Shown here piece by piece: positions 21,318 through 33,042 of a DNA stretch of 64,000 nucleotides. The translations under genes were made by a program, and so were the position numbers. How positions within the stretch are numbered: the stretch's first letter is position 1; each line of letters starts with the position of its first letter. This DNA comes from Triparma columacea. Taxonomy: Eukaryota > Sar > Bolidophyceae > Parmales > Triparmaceae. The stretch lies in contig BRYA01000351.1 of assembly GCA_030267965.1 (NCBI GenBank), positions 1 through 64,000 of the forward strand, given 5' to 3'. The notes under the pieces were generated by a model. The model saw nothing but the letters and a program-made list of their open reading frames with translations, ran no database searches and was not told the DNA's origin.

Positions 21318-24300
21318 ATGAAGCCGATGCGCATAGTCGTGTCCGATAACGGATCCCAAGGTAACTCAGCCATCTTTGACCTCCATCCCCACCACGAGGG
21401 GTCAGGAAACTCTCCAAAACATGACCATAGGTGCGATTTCGATGGCTCAAAGTTGTTCAAAAGAGGGGTCTCCGGCCATGACTACGGTCACCAACCCCCG
21501 ATTATCGACGAGAACCTCCCTGGCATGAACCCCAGCATCATGCCCAAGGTCGAAGCTGAGGTGGATCTCCAAAGACCAGCCTCCTCTGGTGAAAATGTCG
21601 GGGGGTGGGGGAGGACGTGGATAATCGAGTTGATATCTCTCTTCCTCATCGTCGTCCTTCGCGCCGGCTCTGCAGGCTCACTGCTTGTCCAAGTCGGATA
21701 TGGTGAGCGAGAGGGTGTTGGCGGTGGAGGGGTGATTTTGTGGAAGTAGTGCGGATTTTGGGGAAGGTAGTGCAAAATATGTCCTAACGCCCCCCATCGT
21801 AGTCACCACACCACCCCCTCTGATCTACCCAGACAACGCAGCATCTCTCGGAGGCGAGGGTGACACCATTGTCACCACTTCGCAGTTGGATGTACATGCA
21901 CTTCATACCTTTCTCGTGAGCACCGACCACTCGTTCAAGGGCTACGAGGAGACTGTCCTTCCCTCCAGCGCGGACCAGGGTTCCGACGATAACCTGGAAG
22001 CTGCCGGCGGTGAGGGGCCCGACCTTGTGTTTCTGACAAGCCAGTGTGCGCAGACGACCATCGCGACCAGCGGGACTGAAGCCCAAGCTCCCCCCCCCAT
22101 CGTCGTCGTCAACGGTGTTGGGAACGTGACGAAAGGTGAGTAAGAGAGAAAGCAGCTGTTCGATATTGCAATGATGATTAACTAAACTAACCGCTCTATC
22201 CAGTCGTCACATCACCCCTCTCCCCAAGCGCAGACGTTTCAGACCTCGTTTCTCCTCAGATTGTCTTCCCTGTCATTTACGACGCTGACCTCCAGGGTGG
22301 CACAGTATACCTTCTCTCAGGGGCAAAGGACGCGGTATTCAACGTTGATTCAAGGCGCGCTGTCGATTCAAGCAAGGGTTTGGGGAATTCAGGGGTGGAG
22401 ACGATTTGCTTCTGTCTCACTCTGGACACTCTTTTGGCTGCGATTTTGTTGGGGATTGCGGCGATGGTCTTCAAGGTGGAGGGAGGATTGAAATGGAAGA
22501 GAGAAAGAAGGCACAGCAAGGTGCAGGGTAGGTGGGGAAGAAGAGGAGAAAAGAGGAGCAGAATGAGAACTCCAAAAGTGGGCGCTCCAATCAAAGGGAG
22601 AGCAAAAATTAGGGGATTCAACCTAGCTTTCTTCCTTTTCTTGCTCATAGCAGGAGTGAGCGGGGTGAACGTGGTCGATATGAACGGGCTGTTCAACACG
22701 GTCAGTAATGGTGTGTATAGCGGTTATAACACTGGCAACTCCATCATGGCGAATGGTGACACTACTATTCTAGCTGTTGGGCCGTATAAATGCTCACAGG
22801 GGACTTGTGCAGCTAGTGATAGCATGCTGTTCACATTAGACTTGAATGGAGAGGTCAAGTGTGTGGAGGACAACGCAAGCTGTGTGTTGGATGGAGAGAA
22901 TGCAAGAAGAGGGATGAATGTGGATGGAACTGGGAGTGGTACACTTATTCTCCGAGCTCTCACCTTCGACAAGGGGTATGCTAATGTTGGTGGAGGGGTT
23001 TGGATTGATAATGGTGCCATAGTAGACTTGGAACTCTTAGTCTTCTCCAACAATAGAGCTACTATGGGAGGGGGAGCAATTATTGTTGATGGTGTTAGTC
23101 TTGGAACTACTGTCAATATCTACGGAACAAGCTTCGATGGAAACACAGTAGACTCAGGAGATGGTGTTGATATTTACAGGGCTGGTGGAACCATCACCAT
23201 CCACAATATGTGCCCTTCTCCCTACTCCTCCAACACTGCAATCCAAGGTAAGACGAGAATGAGGATTGTGTAGTCTGTAGAACCATTCCTAACCCCACAA
23301 CTCACTTTGCATTACCACTGCACCAATTCCTATTCCTACTCTCTCCATTCTCAGGGTCCGCTTTGGACACTTTTGGCACCGTAGGGGGCGATAAATACTC
23401 GTACTCTGGCTGTCATTACTATCACTGTGATACTGGTTACTACAACCCAACAGAGGGAGCTTCAAGTTCAGATTGTGAAGCTTGCGGTGAGGGGAAATAC
23501 AGCTCGTCCACTGGAGTCACTACGTGCCAAGGTGAGAATGGCCGGGAAGTGAATGCATAACAATGTGGGCGAGAAACAAGTCACACACATGTGGAAACAA
23601 GTCACACACACACAATTCTAACTAAAACAACCCACCAAAACCACAGAGTGTGGGACAGGAAAATTCTCTTCCACAACTGCAGCAACGTCAGAATCAACGT
23701 GTGAAGCCTGCCCGAGGGGGAAGTACGTGACCTTTACAGGATCAAACGGTTGCGTCCTATGTCCCTGGGGAAAGCACTTGAACAGCGAGGGGGGCACCTC
23801 CTTGGAGGACTGTCTCGACTGCGTGCCTGGCAAGAACGCCCCAAATCCTGGTCTGCCCGAGTGCCTCGACTGCAATAGGGGCAAATTTTCAGTCTCCGCC
23901 ATGGCCTCCAGTTGCACGGACTGCCCTCCCGGGCATTCCTCCCACAACGCCTCAGCAGCCTGCTCCATGTGCCCGAAGGGGAGGTACGCCCAGGTTCCAG
24001 GAACGCAAGAGTGCAGGGCTTGCGAGGTCGGGGAGTTCAATGTTTTCGATGGCAGCAGTTCTTGCGAGAAGTGTCCGGCAGGCAAATTGCTCCTTACGTT
24101 CTTCTTGTTCTGCATAGAATGTCAACCGGGAACATACAGCTTACCGGGAGCGTTGATGTGCGAACCCTGCAGAGACGGGTTCATCAGCAACGACCCCGAG
24201 GGAGCGAGCTTCTGCGAGCCCTGCCCCGCCGGCTTTTTCTCCTCGGAGGACAAGTCCTCCTGCGAGGCATGTCCCGCCGGCTCCACCTCCACCATTGCGT

Positions 24301-26051
24301 CCTCCCATTGCGAGGCCTGCGAAGTTGGAAAGTACAACACGGCCCAAAACTCGACGGGATGCCAGTGGTGCACAGATGAGGCCATCAGGGGATCGACGAC
24401 GGATGTCACTGCCTCCAACTCGTCCTCGCAGTGTCGCTGCGACGCCGGCTTCTTTGAGACTTCTCTATCTGGTGACACATCTGACTCATCTCTTTCCTGC
24501 GAGGCCGTAGGGGAGGGCATGGACTCAGGAACCAAGGGGATGACCACCAAGCTCATGAAGCTGAAACCGGGCTACTGGCGCACCGGGGAGGCCTCCCTCG
24601 ACATTTTGCCCTGCCTCAGCGACCGGCACTGCGTGGGAGGCCGAGATCCCGGGGACTACTGCGCCAAGGGACACCAAGGTCCCCTCTGTGCCGTCTGTAG
24701 CCCGGGCTTTAGCGCAGTTGGTGCCGGGGAGAACCTCTCGTGCAACCAGTGCACCGGTTCCGCTACTGCCACGGTAGCCGTGGGCACAGTGGTCCTCCTC
24801 TTGGCAGCCGCGCTCGTGCTCTGGTTCATGTTCAATAAGGGGATGGAGGAGGAGGGGGCCATTGCTGGGGACGGAGACGAGCAAGGGGACCGGAGCAGGC
24901 AGGTTGGGAAGGTGACCTCCTCGCTCAGAAGAGTCAAGAATAAGATCGACGGCAAGGTGGGGAGGGCCGAGCCCGTCATCAAGATCGTCTTTGCCTACTT
25001 TCAAGTCGTTGGCAGCCTTGGGCCAATATTTGGTATCAAGTTCCCGCCCGTCTACTCAACAGTCATCTCCTTCCTCTCCGGAATCTTCTCCCTGGACTTC
25101 CTCTCCTTCATGCCCATTGGCTGCATCTTCTCCTCCACACACTACACGCTCCTCCTCTCCTACACCTTGGCACCCCTTTCCGTCAGCGCCTTCTTAATTT
25201 CCTGGTACATCAAGCTAAGGGAGAGAACCGACGGGAAGTCAGTGACGCGGAGGAACAAGCTCTTCGAGCTCTTCCTCGCGCTCACCTTCCTTCTCTTGCC
25301 AAGCGTCTCCGTGAGAATATTCACCACCTTTGCCTGTCAAGATTTCGACGACTGGAGCAGCTTCCTCAAGGCGGACTTCTCCCTGGACTGTCTTTCTTCC
25401 CAATACTCAATCTTCAGCGTGTACGCGGGGCTCATGATCGTCGTCTACCCCGTAGGAGTTCCCCTGCTGTACTTCTTCTTGCTCTTCAGAAAGAGGCAGC
25501 TCCTGGAGGCTGGGCAGGTCGAAAGGGAGAAGGAGATACAGATAACCACTGCACTGGAAGAGGCGCTGGTCAAGAGAGACGAGAACGAGGGGAAGGATCC
25601 GGCATTAAAAGCACTGAGCTTTCTCTACGAGAGCTATAAACCAAAGTACTGGTGGTTTGAGATATTCGAGACCATGAGGAAGTTGGCGTTGACAGGGTTC
25701 CTCGTCTTTATTGCACCAGGTACTACCGCCCAGGTGGTGGTTTCCTTGGTCATGAGCATGGTCTCCTTGTTTGTGTACGCAATTACAAAACCATTCATCG
25801 AAGACTTCAACAACTACCTAGCTCTTGTTGCAAACTGGCAATTGGTGTTGACACTGGTGTGTGCACTAGCTATTAAGGTGAATATGGACGGTATAAATCA
25901 AAAGGATCAAGCTTCATTCGACGCCTTCCTCACTGCGATTCAGTTTGTTCCAATCGTGTTGCTCACGGGGTTCTCGTTTGTCATGGCAAGGAGATCCCGG
26001 AAGGAGAAAGGAAATAAGGTCAACAGCATCGTGCCAGACGGGACAAGTTAG
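21318..26051 (+). CDS. Receptor-like membrane protein: beta-helix, GCC2/GCC3 repeats, multi-pass C-terminus
   Basis: Exons 21318-21702, 21803-22135, 22204-23247, 23355-23531 and 23647-26051 join in phase to 1447 aa. The N-terminal third is low in conservation with a hydrophobic segment in exon 1 and two in exon 3. Residues about 430-580 are beta-helix-like with PMP-type repeats (FSNNRATMGGGAII). Residues about 610-900 contain Cys-rich GCC2/GCC3 (ephrin-receptor-like) repeats such as CPAGSTSTIASSHCEACEVG. From about 1017 there is a first membrane helix, a basic loop, and six or more further helices with YPVGVPLLYFFLL and a KYWWFEIFETMRKLALTG motif common in stramenopile TRP-like proteins. It is probably a cell-surface sensor or channel-like protein; the ligand is unknown. 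The start is uncertain, because an upstream exon is possible. Confidence 0.82.
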
Positions 26052-26350
26052 GGTTATTAAAGTATGTCTTTTAGAAAAGTAAAGTAAAGGTCTAGTTTAC
26101 GATTCGGGCACCTAGCCTTCCGCGAACAACGTCACGTATTGCGGGGGAGTTGAATTGCTCTTTTTCCGAACTTCACCTTTTTCCGAGTTTTGTCCGAATT
26201 TTGGCAAATCGCCAATTTCTCTTTTTTTAACACTCATTTTCTCAACAATATGCAAATTTGGGATCGTTTTACACACACAAACTAAATCAACCACCAATAT
26301 ACAAACAAAGTACACATTAGTTACTCCTCTCTACCTCTACTTCCCTCAAA
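26052..26350. other. Short intergenic region, TDP1 promoter
   Basis: AT-rich 299-bp gap between two plus-strand genes. It must hold the 3' end of the receptor-like gene and the promoter of TDP1. I see no repeat or ORF of note. Confidence 0.4.
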
Positions 26351-29112
26351 ATGAACAGTAGTTATCAACATCCCTCCGACACTGACCCCCAGGTCTCCCC
26401 CTCTCTTTTCCCCCATTCCCCCCGTTCCTGTACCTGTTGTAATACCTCCTCCGTATCACTCGACCCCTCCCACACCTACAGTTCCTCCCGTTTCTACCTG
26501 AACTCAGTCCCCCCCCTCAGCTCCCATTCCCCCCAGTCCCCCACCTCCCCCACCTTCTCCCTCCCCGACCTCATTCACCACGTCAACAAAAACCACGGCC
26601 TCGCCGCCGCGGTCCTCTCCACGTACTCCCTGGACGTCGGCTGGCTGAAGAAGGTCTTGCCTGAGCTGCTGGGGACGGGAACGAACGCGAGGCCCACCCT
26701 TATCATGCACGGGGACAAGGAAATTAAGACCAGGACTACGTACGTTCCTATTGACGGGTCGGGGGGGTATAAGGTTGAGGTTGAGGCGTACTATTTAATA
26801 GAAGAGATTGACAGGGTGATGGGTGGAGTTAGACATTGGCATGAGGTCCCGATCTGCAAGGTCAGCAAGGACGCTTACTTCAACTATGTCAGGACGGACA
26901 GCGAGGTGAAGAAGGAGGTATTGGACATGGTGGAGGAGAGGATGAGGGAGGATGAGGGAGGAGGGGGGGGGGGAGACGAATTTGATGAAGACGAGGGAGA
27001 GGGAGAGGGAGAGAATGTAAAGATAGAAGAAAGAGGGAGGGAAGAGGGGGGGCGAGTGGAGAAGGAAGAACAAAAGACAAAGAAGCCGCGGTTGAATAAT
27101 GAACGTCCTGAACCGACAGGCAGTGGGAAAAAGAGGAGGTATCACATGGGGACCCACCACTGTAAATACGCCATCCTCTTCGGCTCTGACGGGCTCGTGT
27201 GGGTCGTGGTCAGCAGCGGTAACCTCACGAAGCCCGGCATGGTGGACGGTAGCTGGGTGCAATGTTTCTTCCCCTCTACGCCCTCCTCGTCCCCTCCCTC
27301 AGGCGAACCGGTCAAGGCGGGGGCGGAGGACTTCGGAGACGTGCTGCAGAACCTGATAGAAGTGCAGGGGGCGTCGACTGAGATGCGCTTGGGGGGCGGC
27401 TGCGCTAACTACATACACCCAGAAAAGTTCTTCAAGGACTTTGTGGGCTTCAAGCTGGAGGAGCTCGGGAGAATGTTCAAGTGGGAGGACACCAGGGTGG
27501 GCCTGGTGGCGACAATACCGGGGGAGTATGAGGGGAGGTTGGGGGGGAGGATGGACGAGTACGAGAAGCAGGGTGAGATCGGATTCCTTCGCCTTTCGCC
27601 CCCGCACACCCAACATTTCCAACCTACTGACCGCTGCCCTTTCGGCTTTCGCTTCGCTACCCCTCCCCTCTTTCCCACCCCCTCCCCGCCTCGCCGCCGC
27701 CGCGCGCATGCACACAGAGATGATGTACGGCCCACAGCGATTCGCCTCCCTCCTCTCATCCTACCGTGACCCCGACTCGCCCTCCTACAGGCTCCCCCCC
27801 CAGTCCCTCTCCAACACCGACCCCCTAGTAATCCAGCAAAGCTCCATCGGCACTAAGTTAAATTCCAAGTATCTCGAGCAAGTATCTCGTAACTACCTCG
27901 GCGAGGACGACCGGACCTCCCTCTCCGGTTTCTGCATGGACCGTTCCAAATTGATCTGGCCAACCCACGGCTTCGTGAAGGAGTGCTACACCAAGCGCGT
28001 CGGGGCCCCCGTGTCCCACATCGCCAAGGCCGGATACACGGGGGGGCTCTTTTTTACGCCCAAGCACTTCGACGAGATGGCCGATGACGTTAAGGCGCTG
28101 ATGCACACGTACGAACCGAATAAGGGGGTGGAGGGGGAGCTTCATGGGGAGAGGTGAGAAGGGGAGGAGGAGGGGGGGGGGGAAGGAGAAGGCGGAGAAA
28201 GGACTACTTTACAACTGACCCCCCCCTCCTCCCCCGCTCGCTCTTCCCCCGCTCGCAGCTACAGGACACCGCATATAAAGACTTACGCTCGCGTCATGAG
28301 TCCCAAAGTCAGGTCTGGGTTCCTAAGCAGTCAGTTCAAGATAGGGGAGTCCTTTCTGGACGGCTCCGGCTCCGTGCCCGTCAGCTATCTGATGCTCACG
28401 AGCTCGTGCCTCAGCAGGGGGGCGCAGGGATACATGGTCGAGAACAGGGATCTGGCGAGCGACGGGATGCACTACGCTAACTTCGAGCTTGGGGTCGTGT
28501 TCGTTAGTAAGCTAACGGGGGGGGAGGATGACGTGCTTTATGTTACGAGGGGAAGGAATGGGGGTGACGACGGGATGGGGGAGAATGAGGAGGTGGTCAG
28601 AAGCGGTGTGAGGATTATTTCTCTGCCCGTTCCTTACGACATAGAGAGGAGCAAGAAGTACGTTGTGGAGAACGGGGACCTGGATGAGAATGACTACGAG
28701 GGAGGGGTCTTCAGGTACATCCCCCACATGAACACGCACGAGGGACTGCGAACGTACAGCAAGTGCACAAAAACGCTACCCCTGCCCCCGGAAAACCCAA
28801 ACGGCACGGTACTCGTGGCTAGCAGGGGCAGGTTCAACCACGCCGAGACGATTGATAATATTAACAAGAAGGTCGGGGTTGCGAGTAAGAGCGTGCCCAG
28901 GTGAGAATGGACTAGAGATGAAGCCGGAGACGCCTCGTCTTATGCGATAAACAACCTAACCCTTTCCGCGGTTCGCTCGTCGCAGCTTCAACAGCGGGAT
29001 GGGGAGGAAGAAACTTAATGAAGCAATAAAGGAGAAGGACTGGGAGGAGGCGCTTCACATACTGCTGCAGATTCAAAGGCCTAGGGACTACGTGGAGTGG
29101 AAGGAGTTCTGA
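26351..29112 (+). CDS. TDP1: Tyrosyl-DNA phosphodiesterase 1
   Basis: Exons 26351-27572, 27718-28153, 28259-28900 and 28986-29112 join to 808 aa. TDP1 hydrolyses the 3'-phosphotyrosyl bond of stalled topoisomerase I in the nucleus. The first HKN motif is complete: THHCKYAILF with H270 and K272, and N291 in VVVSSGNL. The second has PHIKTYARV (H558, K560), but at the place of human N516 (TSANLSKAAWG) it reads TSSCLSRGAQG, so the Asn is Cys603; the following FELGVVF block is conserved. The stretch between H558 and Cys603 is about 20 residues longer than in human. The N-terminus (1-75) is Ser/Pro-rich and an acidic insert lies at about 195-265. The C-terminal exon gives a 42-residue tail. Family is sure; activity with Cys603 is open. 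Confidence 0.93.
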
Positions 29113-29248
29113 TGTCTTTTAGAGACATTATTTGTTGTCTATTTTTGACGCTCTAACGTGGGCGAATCAACTACTGGCTACTGGTCCACTACCTCATATT
29201 TTAGTTTCTATTGGAGCTTGGTTTTCACAACAACAAAGTTTTGATTTT

Positions 29249-31405
29249 TTACAGATCCGTCGCCGAGAACGTGGGAGCGGACCTCTCCCCGAATATCGCC
29301 TCGTACGCTAGCCTCTTCCTCCCGTGCTTCCCCGCCCCTCTGAACTCGTCCCCCTCCCTCGCCTTGACGACCCTCTCAAGGTTCCCCTCGAGGTCCTTCT
29401 TCACATTCGCGTACGCCTCAGAGCAGGCGATCTTGTCCTTGTGGTCGACGTCAGAGAGGTCGATCGGCTTGCCGAAGAGGAAGTAGTGGCGAGCGGGGGG
29501 GAACTTGGGCACTGATATTGGGGGAACGAAAACCTCCTTCTCCTTGTCCTTGCCCCGGGCGTTGGGTACCTTGATGGAGCTCTCCTTCAATCTGCCGCCG
29601 AGGGGAGAATCAAGGAGCTGCTTTTGGTCCGCCAGAATCGTGGACGACTCGTAAGCTCCCGCTCCGGCGAGGGTTACGACGGTGGCATTGAACTTGGCGG
29701 CGGTCCTGATGAAGTCGGGGTCGCTGGGCCAGAACAGCTTGTACTGCTCGCCCCGGCCGTGGAAAACCTCGCGAACTCCTCCGGGGTAAAGTAGAGTCGG
29801 CTGGGAGGCCTCCATCAGACGGTAGAAATTGCGAGGACTAACCTCGACCGCCCCGAAGGTTTTGAAGTAGGACGTTTGGCCACCTCCACCCCCGCCCATT
29901 CGGGACGATGACGTCGAGTTTCCCATGAAGCCCCCTTGAAACACGACAGGATGAGCGAGACCCCTTGGCACCCTTCCCTTCACCTCCAGCAGCTCCGCTG
30001 CCACCAGCCCAAGGTCGAGTCCCCCGAATTGGTGGTTTCCTACAATCAAGAGCGGCCTCCCTTCCTTCTCGAGCTCGAGGATCGGGACGTGGTTCAGGTT
30101 TGAGGTCACGTCATTAGAAGGGGAGGTGGAGAAGAAGACGGGGGAGGCCAGGAGGCGGAACGGGCGCACTTGCGAGTCGATAATCCGAGCAACAGCGGCG
30201 GGGGGGGGAAGAGTGAAGTCTTTTATAGGGTCGAGTTCAGACGTCCTAAATAGGTCAGATTGGAGGATAGTCGCAGTCAGGTTCACCTGATCGTCCAGCA
30301 AGAGGTGCGAGCCCTCGTTGTAGGTGATTAGGGTGCAGTTTGGGCCAATGAGGTCCTTGAGCCGCCGGCCTTCCGCCTTCGAGGGGAGCAACTTGTCCTG
30401 TCCTCCAACGAGGACGAGGGTTGGAGTGGAGGAGAGGGCGCGTGAGATAGTCCCGTCAGTCATCTGGGATTCGGGAAGTGATGAGCGAAAATATGAGCAT
30501 GTAATAAAATGCGAACACGGCGGGAGGGGGGGCAGCAAAGAGCCCGGCGCAGGGGTTCAAGAGCTCGTTCGGGGCACCACAGTTCGGGGGGGGGAGGGGA
30601 GGGGGAGGTTACCTGGGAACCCAGACTCAACCCTCACCTTTTTCGACCCAACCTCGCACCACTCGAGAACCCTGAACTTGACCACATCCGGTGGGAGGCG
30701 TTTGTTGATCGACTCGGCGAACGTGTTGAGCAACTCCTGCCCTTTCGTCGGAAGGGAGAGGGGGTCTGCGGTGAAATCCGATATTAATTCCTTCGTGAGC
30801 TTCTTGGACTGGTAGAGGGAGGGAACCGTGAGCGCTAACACGCCACCTCCGACGAAGGGGTAGGCGGACGTTTTTCCTACGGTCGAGGTGAGCACAGGCG
30901 CCAAGGTCTTCCAGTTGGTGGATTGGAAGGATGTGGCAGGGTTAACGAGGACCACATTTAGAGAGGGGGAAGTGGAGTGAGAAGCAGCTACTGCAGTGGC
31001 CAAAAGGCCGCCGAAAGACTCGCCCACTAGAGTTACTCTGCGACCCTTGAACTTTTCGTTGATGTAATCCTGCACACTTGCGACCAGGTCCTCAAAAGAG
31101 AGACGTGTTGGTGGAGGAATGTAGAGCCGATGTAGATCGAATGCATGATTGAGGTCGTCAAATTGGTTTACTGCTGACAGGCCTGAACCATCGAGGCCGG
31201 GAAGGTAAAGGAGGATTGGTTTTTCTGAAGGGGCCGATGACTCAAAATAAGGTTCCTCCTCTTTATTTACTTTTGGGTCGTTATTCAGGAAGGCACGCAT
31301 CATTGTAGGGTTGGTCGTTGAGAATCCTAGTGTCATGTGAATTATGAGTACAGCACATATTACATACAAGAGAAACATTGCGCTTCCAAAGAAATGCCTT
31401 TCCAT
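29249..31405 (-). CDS. Phytyl ester synthase-like esterase/acyltransferase, plastid-targeted
   Basis: Exons 31405-30638 and 30463-29249 (phase 0) give 660 aa. The N-terminal half is an alpha/beta hydrolase with the nucleophile elbow VTLVGESFGG and a later GSHLLLDD. The C-terminal half is a DAGAT/LPLAT-type acyltransferase with NHQFGGLDL (HX4D-like), YPGGVREVFH and a GAGAYES block. This two-domain plan is that of plant PES1/PES2, which make fatty acid phytyl esters and triacylglycerol in plastids during chlorophyll breakdown. A hydrophobic signal peptide (MFLLYVICAVLIIHMTLG) is followed by FSTTNP, i.e. Phe at +1 as in heterokont plastid-targeting leaders. Plastid location is inferred from that leader. 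Confidence 0.88.
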
Positions 31406-31764
31406 CCTTGTAGAGTCTCCAAGTTCAGATGGCCATCACGCAAGCTTATTTGTGATTTTCTTAAGCAACGTATAATCTGATTTTCTGAAGCTTATTTATG
31501 AAGTCGAATGAAAATAAATACGGGGTTAATATACGTAGTATATTCAATGCCTCCGACGTGAATTTTAGAAGGTCGTCTAACCCCTATCAGAAAAGGTTAT
31601 TCTGATAATTTTTGTCGAGGTGAGATGGGTAAAATTAGTTAAGCGAAGGGTTATGAGGGCACGTATAACATTAAAATACCTGCGGAGTAGGTTTATATGA
31701 AATAGATTATAAAAGTAAAACATGTTTTACTCATGTCCAATGTCATGTCCAAATCCGTCTTTAA
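31406..31764. other. Intergenic, AT-rich
   Basis: It lies upstream of the PES-like gene and downstream of the FKBP-MsrA gene. AT-rich, no ORF or repeat recognised. Confidence 0.4.
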
Positions 31765-32947
31765 TTAACCGTAACACCTTATCGTCTCCTTCGCATCCTT
31801 TTTCGCGTCCTGTCCTCCTTTCATCAAATACTGCTGGTGGTACTCCTCAGCATCGTAAAAGACCCCCGCGTCAACAACCTCAGTCACGCAGGCCGGTATC
31901 TCTCCAACCTTTGCCGCAGCGACTGCGAGCTGGTCCTGATCATGAGGGTAGATGCCGTGCCTGTACTGCGTCCCCCTGTCGTTCCCGACCTGATTCAGCA
32001 ATTTCACATTGGGACCTAGCCTCTCCAGGAGAAGATCGCAGATGTCCTCGAAGTCGCACACCGTTGAATCATACGCGATCTGCACAGCCTCCGTGTGGCC
32101 AGTCGACCCTGAGCACACGTCCTCGTATGAAGGATTCTCGACCTTCCCCTGCGTATAACCGACCTTGGTACCTATCACGCCCTTCATCCTCTGGAAGGCG
32201 AGCTCGAGGCCCCAAAAGCACCCGCCGGCAACGGTGGCGACCTCATACTTGGGGTCAGCCCACTTCTGGCCCCACGTGCTGAATTTGTCGTCATTGGGTA
32301 TCTTGGGGTCGACGACTGAGTTCAAAGTCAGCTTGACCTCTACATCGACTCTGGCGAGGGGGGGATTAGCATCGATGGTGATGCCGCTCTCGGTTACGTC
32401 CACGATCTCTGCCTTAGCGCCGTTCTGCAAGAAGAGCTGCTGGCCAACCTCGACGTTGTCCTTGGTGATCCCAGCAGCTCCGAGCTGTGTGAACTCAATG
32501 GTGGCTCGCATGTCGGGGTTGGATTCAGCCAATTTCAGCTGGGAGATAAGTTTGAGGTGGGGAGGGTTGGTTGGTGGTGTTAATGACAGCGTCCGTGTGG
32601 AAGCGGTAATAGAAAAAGACGATACCAGATTACTATCAACGCACCTTCTGGGTGACACTCTGTCCCACTCCAGGCATAATAGTCCAGAGAGATGGAAAGA
32701 ACCCGCCTGCTGCGCCTTGAGGAGGAACCACCGCAGATAAACCCTTCCCCACGTTAAAGGGGAGCTCATGTTGATCTGAGGTTGGTGAAATGTCAAAATT
32801 GACGATGGAACCCGAAGATAGAGCAGCCATTTTTGTGCTTAAGAGTCTTGATGCGCCAAAAAAACGAGATGAGGTGAATGAGTAAGAACGGATCGTCGTC
32901 GTCGCGAGCATTAAGATGAGCGTGCCAAAAAACCTTGTTGCTGACAT
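31765..32947 (-). CDS. FKBP (SlyD-like) - MsrA fusion
   Basis: Exons 32947-32645 and 32538-31765 (phase 0) give 358 aa. Residues about 55-185 resemble the SlyD/FKBP-type PPIase core (LWTIMPGVGQSV, TKDNVEVGQQLFLQNG, ITIDANPPLARVDVEVKL, the last matching the NHPLAG...FEV strand). Residues about 200-358 are MsrA, peptide-methionine (S)-S-oxide reductase: GGCFWGLE with catalytic C208, GYTQG, STGHTEAVQI, NDRGTQYRHGIY and EEYHQQYL. The N-terminus (LILMLATTTIRSYSFTSS) is hydrophobic and could target the ER or plastid. I chose ATG 32947; 32989 is also in frame. It combines prolyl isomerisation with repair of oxidised Met. It is head to head with another FKBP gene, 95 bp away. Confidence 0.9.
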
Positions 32948-33042
32948 CCAAACAAGTGCTGACTGTGACCTGACAAAATGGATGAGCAAACTTTAAGAGC
33001 TGGAAACGTTTTTTAACACGGTATCTTTTTGTTATAACCAGC
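32948..33042. promoter_or_regulatory. Bidirectional promoter between two FKBP-domain genes
   Basis: Only 95 bp separate the start codons of the FKBP-MsrA gene (-) and the lumenal FKBP gene (+). Both products are predicted to be organellar folding or repair factors, so shared regulation is plausible. No binding site can be named by eye. Confidence 0.5.
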
